Of a stretch of 64,000 nucleotides of DNA, positions 59,782 through 64,000 are shown in pieces (within the stretch, counting starts at the first letter, position 1; each line of letters opens with the position of its first letter). The position numbers were made by a program, and so were the translations under genes. The notes under the pieces are model-generated. The model did no database searches. It was not told the DNA's origin and saw only the letters and a list, made by a program, of their open reading frames with translations. Location of the stretch: assembly GCF_051175565.1 (NCBI RefSeq), contig NZ_CP195105.1, positions 2,108,001 through 2,172,000 of the forward strand, given 5' to 3'. Source of the DNA: Daejeonia sp002484105. GTDB taxonomy: Bacteria; Bacteroidota; Bacteroidia; Flavobacteriales; Weeksellaceae.

Positions 59782-59815
59782 TTGTAAATATACAATCATT
59801 GACTGTAATATTACA
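59782..59815. promoter_or_regulatory. Twin palindromic candidate operators in the AraC intergenic region
   Basis: Site 1, TTGTA-AATA-TACAA (59782-59795), and site 2, TGTAATATTACA (59804-59815, perfect), have a shared TTGTAnnnnTACAA-like core. Their centres are 21 bases apart, two turns of DNA. Site 2 centres about 40 bases upstream of the predicted MRJP-gene transcription start and site 1 about 61, while site 1 abuts the start codon of the AraC gene. The layout suits an activator that also autoregulates. Palindromes are unusual for AraC proteins, so another regulator is possible. Confidence 0.5.
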
Positions 59816-59837
59816 ATACTTTCGGTATTAAAGTTGG

Positions 59838-59845
59838 TAATTTTG
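59838..59845 (+). promoter_or_regulatory. Putative -7 box of the MRJP-like gene
   Basis: TAATTTTG (TAnnTTTG), 26 bases before the ATG at 59871. There is no TTG at the -33 position, consistent with a promoter dependent on an activator. Confidence 0.45.
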
Positions 59846-59870
59846 AAGGGTTGAATTTAAATTTCAGATT

Positions 59871-60998
59871 ATGAAAAAATCTTGTGGTGTACTCGCTTTT
59901 CTACTAATTCTCTTTCCTTTGTTCAGCAATGCTCAAACTAATTCAGTGCAAACCATCGCACGATTAAATCCTCCAAATCCGGATCCATCGGGGATTGCAG
60001 TAAGTTCGGATGATCGTGTCTTTCTTGGTTTTCCGCGGCATGCCGATAATCATAAAGAATTTGCTTTAGCAGAATTGAAAAACGGAAATCTCATTCCCTG
60101 GCCGAATAAAGATTTTATCTATCCGAGTTCCAAACCCTACAAAGATTGGTTGGTTTCTCCACACGGAATTTATATGGATAAAAACGATGTGCTTTGGATT
60201 TTAGATGATGGAAAACGTTCTGGAATCGATGAAATTCCCGAAGGCGCTGCAAAAGTGGTTGGCATTGATATCAAAACAAAAAAAATACTGCATTCTGTAA
60301 CAATTCCTAAACCAATTTTAAGAGATACCGCCCATTATAATGATTTGCGCGTTGATCTTTCGCATGGAAAATCAGGAACGGTTTATATCGCAAATTCAGG
60401 ATTTGGAGCCGATTTTTCTTTAGTTGTCATCGATATCGCAACGGGAAATGTAAAAGAGGTTTTACACAATCATCCTTCAACTTCACCCGAACCTGGATTT
60501 ATGGCTTTTTTGGAAGGTGATCCACGTGTAATGAAAGGCGATGAGAAAAGTTTTCCGAACGGTGGAGCAGATGGAATTTCGATTAGTCCAGATGAGAAAA
60601 CAGTATATTGGACGACGATTTCGGGAAGAAATTTATACAGTTTACCAACTTCAATTTTAAGCGATTTTTCGAAATCTGAAAAAGAAGTGGAAGATGCTGT
60701 GAAATTTGAAGGCCAACATCCAGCCTGTGATGGATTGGCAGAAGATGAAATGGGCAATATTTATTTCGGTGCATTCGAACAACAATCCATTGTAAAAAGA
60801 CTTCCGAATCAGAATATTTATCGTTTGGTTTCGCACGACAAAGAACATTATGTTTGGCCTGATGGATTAGCGTATCGCAATGGTTTTGTGTATGTTACCT
60901 TAGGGCAATGGAATCGGCTTCCGGGTTTTAACGGTGAGAAAGACTTACGGAAACCTCCTTATAAAGTGATGAAAATCAAAGTAAATGAAACAAAATAA
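59871..60998 (+). CDS. Yellow/major royal jelly protein-like (SMP-30-like propeller), exported
   Basis: A 375-residue protein with signal peptide (residues 1-22, cut after SNAQ). It is probably a beta-propeller of the MRJP/yellow family (L-dopachrome-related): PSGIAVSSDDRVFLGFPR, SPHGIYMDKNDVLWILDDGK, YNDLRVDLSHGKSGTVYIAN and DGLAEDEMGNIYFGAFE. In bacteria such propellers are often lactonase-like or sugar-related enzymes, but the substrate is not known here. It is the first gene after the divergent promoter; the aldo/keto reductase follows 20 bases later. Confidence 0.8.
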   Translation: MKKSCGVLAFLLILFPLFSNAQTNSVQTIARLNPPNPDPSGIAVSSDDRVFLGFPRHADNHKEFALAELKNGNLIPWPNKDFIYPSSKPYKDWLVSPHGIYMDKNDVLWILDDGKRSGIDEIPEGAAKVVGIDIKTKKILHSVTIPKPILRDTAHYNDLRVDLSHGKSGTVYIANSGFGADFSLVVIDIATGNVKEVLHNHPSTSPEPGFMAFLEGDPRVMKGDEKSFPNGGADGISISPDEKTVYWTTISGRNLYSLPTSILSDFSKSEKEVEDAVKFEGQHPACDGLAEDEMGNIYFGAFEQQSIVKRLPNQNIYRLVSHDKEHYVWPDGLAYRNGFVYVTLGQWNRLPGFNGEKDLRKPPYKVMKIKVNETK

Positions 60999-61018
60999 TT
61001 CAATAAAAAGATAAAAAT

Positions 61019-62011
61019 ATGAGCAATACGATTTTAAAAAAAGAACATGAACTCGGATTAGGTGGCGTGGCCATCGGAACTGCTTTCGATACAATAACCG
61101 ACGAACGTGCACACGACATTTTGGAAGCTGCCTGGAACGATGGAATCCGCTATTACGATACCTCTCCGTGGTATGGTTTAACGAAAAGTGAAGATCGTTT
61201 TGGAAAATTTCTTTCAACAAAAAATCGAGAAGAATTTGTGTTTTCTACGAAAATCGGTCGCCTTTTTACTCCTGTTGCCAAAGAAGATGTTCCGCCGGTT
61301 ATGTGGAAAGATCCGTATAATTTTGATTATCGCCACGATTATACGGCGGATGGTACAAAAAGATCTATTGAAGAAAGTTTGAAAAGAACCGGACTTGATC
61401 ATATAGACATTGTTTTTGTTCATGATTTATCCGAAGATCAGGTTGGTGATCGCTACGATTACTTTTTGAAGCAAGCCAAAGAAGGGGCGTTTAAAGTGTT
61501 GTCGGATTTAAGAAGTCGAGGCGTTATCAAAGCTTGGGGAATGGGAGTAAATAAAATTGAACCTATCCTCGATTGCATCGGTGCTGCCGATCCTGATATT
61601 TGTCTTTCTGCCACGCAATATTCTATTCTGGAACATGAAGATGCCGTAGATCGTTTGCTTCCTGCAGTGAAAAAAGCAGGGGTAAAACTGGTTTCCGGAG
61701 CGGGCTATAATTCCGGCTTTATTGCAGGTCGTGACCGCTACAATTATAAAAATGTAATTCCTAAAGGGATGACCGAAAAACGGGATAAAATCGCAGAAAT
61801 CGCCAAAAAGTACGATACTGATATCATCACGGCGGCGCTGCATTTCGTTTTGGCTGCTGACGAATTCGCAGCAATTATTCCGGGAGCTAGTTCAACAGAA
61901 CAAGTTGCTAAAAATGTTAACGCTTGGAAATCTGAAATCCCAACAGATTTTTGGAAAGAACTCAAAGCAGAAGGTTTAATTTATGAAAAAGCACAAGTCC
62001 CTCAAACCTAA
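61019..62011 (+). CDS. Aldo/keto reductase (D-threo-aldose 1-dehydrogenase-like)
   Basis: A 330-residue (beta/alpha)8-barrel oxidoreductase. Motifs: ILEAAWNDGIRYYDTSPWYG with Asp and Tyr of the catalytic tetrad, FSTKIGRLF with Lys, and IDIVFVHDL with His. The length and FGKFLSTKNREEFVFSTK segment resemble aldose or fucose dehydrogenases (D-threo-aldose 1-dehydrogenase). NAD(P) choice is unresolved. Probably the second gene of the AraC-linked operon. Confidence 0.87.
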   Translation: MSNTILKKEHELGLGGVAIGTAFDTITDERAHDILEAAWNDGIRYYDTSPWYGLTKSEDRFGKFLSTKNREEFVFSTKIGRLFTPVAKEDVPPVMWKDPYNFDYRHDYTADGTKRSIEESLKRTGLDHIDIVFVHDLSEDQVGDRYDYFLKQAKEGAFKVLSDLRSRGVIKAWGMGVNKIEPILDCIGAADPDICLSATQYSILEHEDAVDRLLPAVKKAGVKLVSGAGYNSGFIAGRDRYNYKNVIPKGMTEKRDKIAEIAKKYDTDIITAALHFVLAADEFAAIIPGASSTEQVAKNVNAWKSEIPTDFWKELKAEGLIYEKAQVPQT

Positions 62012-62068
62012 ATTTTTTGTGAAGATTATATGTTCGAGAGATGCTTTTTAAATTGATAAAATAATAAG

Positions 62069-62923
62069 ATGAATACCATACAACTTAACGACGAAAACGT
62101 GATTCCTCAAGTAGGATTTGGAACTTATAAAGCCAACACCGAAGAGGGAATCGCAAGTGTAAAAAATGCTTTGCAAAGCGGTTATCGACTTCTTGATACC
62201 GCCGCAAAATATGAAAACGAAGAAGATGTTGCCGAAGGAATCAAACAAAGTGGAATTCCCAGAGAAGAAATTTTTGTCACCAGCAAAGTGTGGCGCGAAG
62301 AAATGAGTTACGAGAATGCCCGAAAAGCATTTGACGAATCGTTAAAAAAACTCGAACTCGATTATTTGGATTTGTACCTTATTCATTGGCCAGCGAATGA
62401 AAGAAATTATGGTTCTGGTTGGAAAAACGCCAATGCAGAAGTGTGGCGTGCACTCGAAGATTTACAGTCGGAAGGCTTGGTGAAATCCATTGGTGTCAGT
62501 AATTTTTGGCCTGAGCATTTAGAACCACTTTTGGAAACTGCTAAAGTAAAACCGGCCATTAACCAAATTGAATTTCACCCCGGATATTGGCAACCAGAAG
62601 TATTGAAATATTCGCAGGATCACGGCATTACCGTTGAATCTTGGTCACCTTTTGCGCGAGGCAAAATTTTCGGAAATGAAGTTCTCGAAAGAATTGCCGC
62701 TACTCATCAGAAAACCGTTTCACAGGTTGCGCTGCGCTGGATTGTGCAACATGGCGTAATTGCCATTCCAAAATCGACGACATTAGAACGAATTAAAGAA
62801 AACCTCGAAGTCTTTGATTTTGAACTTTCTGAAGAAGAAATGCTGTTGATTAACGGAATTCCACAAATGGGCTTCAGTGGAGAATTACCGAATATTTGGC
62901 CTGAACGTTTACCTCAAAAATAG
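62069..62923 (+). CDS. Aldo/keto reductase (AKR3/5-like, 2,5-diketogluconate reductase type)
   Basis: A 284-residue aldo/keto reductase. The tetrad is visible: Asp in RLLDTAAKYENEEDV, Tyr in the same motif, Lys in VTSKVW and His in DLYLIHWP. The family converts carbonyl groups of sugars, keto acids or aldehydes with NADPH; the likeliest analogues are 2,5-diketo-D-gluconate reductases. A 57-base gap separates it from the previous reductase, which is only distantly related. The amidohydrolase starts 5 bases after its stop. Confidence 0.88.
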   Translation: MNTIQLNDENVIPQVGFGTYKANTEEGIASVKNALQSGYRLLDTAAKYENEEDVAEGIKQSGIPREEIFVTSKVWREEMSYENARKAFDESLKKLELDYLDLYLIHWPANERNYGSGWKNANAEVWRALEDLQSEGLVKSIGVSNFWPEHLEPLLETAKVKPAINQIEFHPGYWQPEVLKYSQDHGITVESWSPFARGKIFGNEVLERIAATHQKTVSQVALRWIVQHGVIAIPKSTTLERIKENLEVFDFELSEEEMLLINGIPQMGFSGELPNIWPERLPQK

Positions 62924-62928
62924 AAAAT

Positions 62929-64000
62929 ATGAAGAATTCACTTTTAAAATTAGTTCTGGGAATTGCACTGGTTGCTTTTATGGTTTCCTGCAACGAAAAA
63001 TCCACTAAAAAGACCGATGGACAACCGCTTGTTCTATACAAAAATGCAACAATTATTACGGGCGACGGAAAAACTGTTTTAGAAAATTCGGATCTTCTTG
63101 TTGAAAATGGAAAGATCAAAGATATGGGTGAAAATCTCAATTCGGATGGAGCAAAAATCGTTGATTTAAAGGGAAAAACAATCATGCCAACCTTGATAAG
63201 TTCACACGTTCACATCGGAAATTTGAAGGGAAATTCTGCAGCAGGAACTAATTTTAATCGTGAAAACGTGCTTCGTCAACTCAAAAGATATGAAGATTAC
63301 GGCGTTCTTTGGGTGCAATCTCTCGGAACAGATCAGTCTTCTTTGTACAAAAATGGTTTATATGATTCCATTAAAAATGGCGAATTAGAAGGCGCAAGAT
63401 TGCTTTCTGCAGGTTGGGGATTTGGAGTTCCAACAGGAGCGCCGCCATTTCCAGATCATCACGGAGATGATAATGTTTTCCGACCAACAGATCCAAAAGA
63501 AATCGCTGCAGATATGGATACTTTGCAAAAATATCCGGTCGATTTTGTGAAAATTTGGGTGGATAATTTTGGGAAAGATATGCCGATAATGAGCGAAAAG
63601 ATCTACAGTGAAATCATCAAACAAGCGCACGCGAGAAATATGAAGGTGGCTTCTCACCTTTATTATATTAATGATGGTAAACGTTTGGCGAAAGATGGTG
63701 TGGATTTATTCGGACATTCGGTTCGTGATGCAAAAGTGGATGATGAACTCATTGGTTTGATGAAATCGAAAAACATTCCGTACATCCCAACACTTTCTTT
63801 GGATGATTTTGCTTATGCGTATGGAGCTGGAACTGCAACCTGGATCAACAATCCATTCTTTAAAAACGCTTTAGAACCAACAGTTTTCGAAATGATTTCT
63901 GCGCCAGATTTCAAAGACAAACAAGCCAAAGAACAAAATTTACCAAGAAATAAAGTGGCATTAGAAAATGCATTATTCAATGCGAAAAAATTGTATGATT
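62929..64000 (+). CDS. Amidohydrolase family lipoprotein (partial, runs off the window)
   Basis: At least 357 residues visible. Signal residues 2-19 and a lipobox FMVSC with Cys20. An amidohydrolase composite domain: LYKNATIITGDGKTVLENSDLLVENGKI, then the metal-site-like TLISSHVHIGN (His-x-His) in the place of the usual metal-binding HxH, and DFVKIWVDNFGK. Family members hydrolyse amides, lactams or ring imines. It is co-oriented with two reductases and the propeller, so it may act on a cyclic or lactone intermediate. The product cannot be fixed without the rest of the protein. Confidence 0.83.
   Translation, partial: MKNSLLKLVLGIALVAFMVSCNEKSTKKTDGQPLVLYKNATIITGDGKTVLENSDLLVENGKIKDMGENLNSDGAKIVDLKGKTIMPTLISSHVHIGNLKGNSAAGTNFNRENVLRQLKRYEDYGVLWVQSLGTDQSSLYKNGLYDSIKNGELEGARLLSAGWGFGVPTGAPPFPDHHGDDNVFRPTDPKEIAADMDTLQKYPVDFVKIWVDNFGKDMPIMSEKIYSEIIKQAHARNMKVASHLYYINDGKRLAKDGVDLFGHSVRDAKVDDELIGLMKSKNIPYIPTLSLDDFAYAYGAGTATWINNPFFKNALEPTVFEMISAPDFKDKQAKEQNLPRNKVALENALFNAKKLYD

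Noticed and set aside
59795..59809. TTG start of the AraC gene at 59795
   Set aside because: It would put the palindrome inside the coding sequence, and the ATG at 59780 begins a normal cupin N-terminus.

Overview
The window looks like chromosome from a member of the Flavobacteriia (Bacteroidota), most likely the Chryseobacterium/Weeksellaceae group. The evidence is the gliding-motility genes gldB and gldC, a secreted M28 peptidase with a type IX secretion (T9SS) C-terminal sorting domain, a TonB-dependent receptor paired with a surface lipoprotein, bifunctional HisB and HisIE, and repeated Bacteroidota-type promoters (-7 box TAnnTTTG, sometimes with a TTG about 17-20 bases upstream). I saw no rRNA, tRNA, CRISPR array, insertion sequence, phage module or replication origin.

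Layout. 0.15-6.5 kb: an outer-membrane porin, an unrecognised 216-aa protein, an NlpC/P60 lipoprotein, dapD, and a small lipopolysaccharide-core-like group (GT9 glycosyltransferase, Kdo/WaaP-type kinase, GT4-type glycosyltransferase). 6.6-13.9 kb: a complete histidine operon hisGDCBHAF(IE). It is preceded by a compact attenuator: an 18-residue leader peptide with four consecutive His codons, a terminator hairpin, and a copy of the terminator's 3' arm inside the end of the leader ORF that can act as antiterminator. 13.9-19.9 kb: M28 peptidase, rpmI-rplT (without infC alongside), CCA-adding enzyme, an Omp85-like outer-membrane protein, and the threonylcarbamoyl-AMP synthase TsaC. 20.0-24.3 kb: two DinB-like proteins, a GNAT, gldC-gldB, and divergently a second GNAT, a membrane-anchored barnase homologue and a barstar homologue. 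24.4-30.0 kb: a beta-helix-like lipoprotein and TonB receptor, divergent from a PhoB/PhoR-like two-component system. 30.1-32.8 kb: a pRiA4b ORF-3-like protein, a GH13 amylase lipoprotein and a Gre-like protein. 32.8-39.2 kb: one reverse-strand operon tolC-macA-macB(ATPase)-macB(permease)-lytS-lytT. 39.6-49.3 kb: thyA, an M1 aminopeptidase, a frameshifted GH5 glucanase, HMG-CoA synthase, a fructosamine-kinase family protein, an SDR, a DUF2911 protein and ogt. 49.3-53.6 kb: leucine operon leuA-leuC-leuD-leuB. 53.7-58.9 kb: a large helical-repeat protein, a tiny membrane protein, and a lysine catabolic pair (aminoadipate-semialdehyde dehydrogenase and L-lysine 6-transaminase). 58.9-64.0 kb: an AraC-type regulator divergent from a yellow/royal-jelly-protein homologue, two aldo/keto reductases and an amidohydrolase lipoprotein that runs off the window.

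Most of the content is ordinary core metabolism. The parts most worth a second look are the histidine attenuator (apparently with a near-leaderless leader peptide), twin palindromes two helical turns apart in the AraC intergenic region, the anchored barnase/barstar pair, the LytS/LytT-linked MacAB-TolC operon, and the GH5 gene whose frameshift is explained by loss of one copy of a 5-bp repeat. Promoter and operator calls are pattern matches by eye; protein functions are from recognised family motifs, without database searches.
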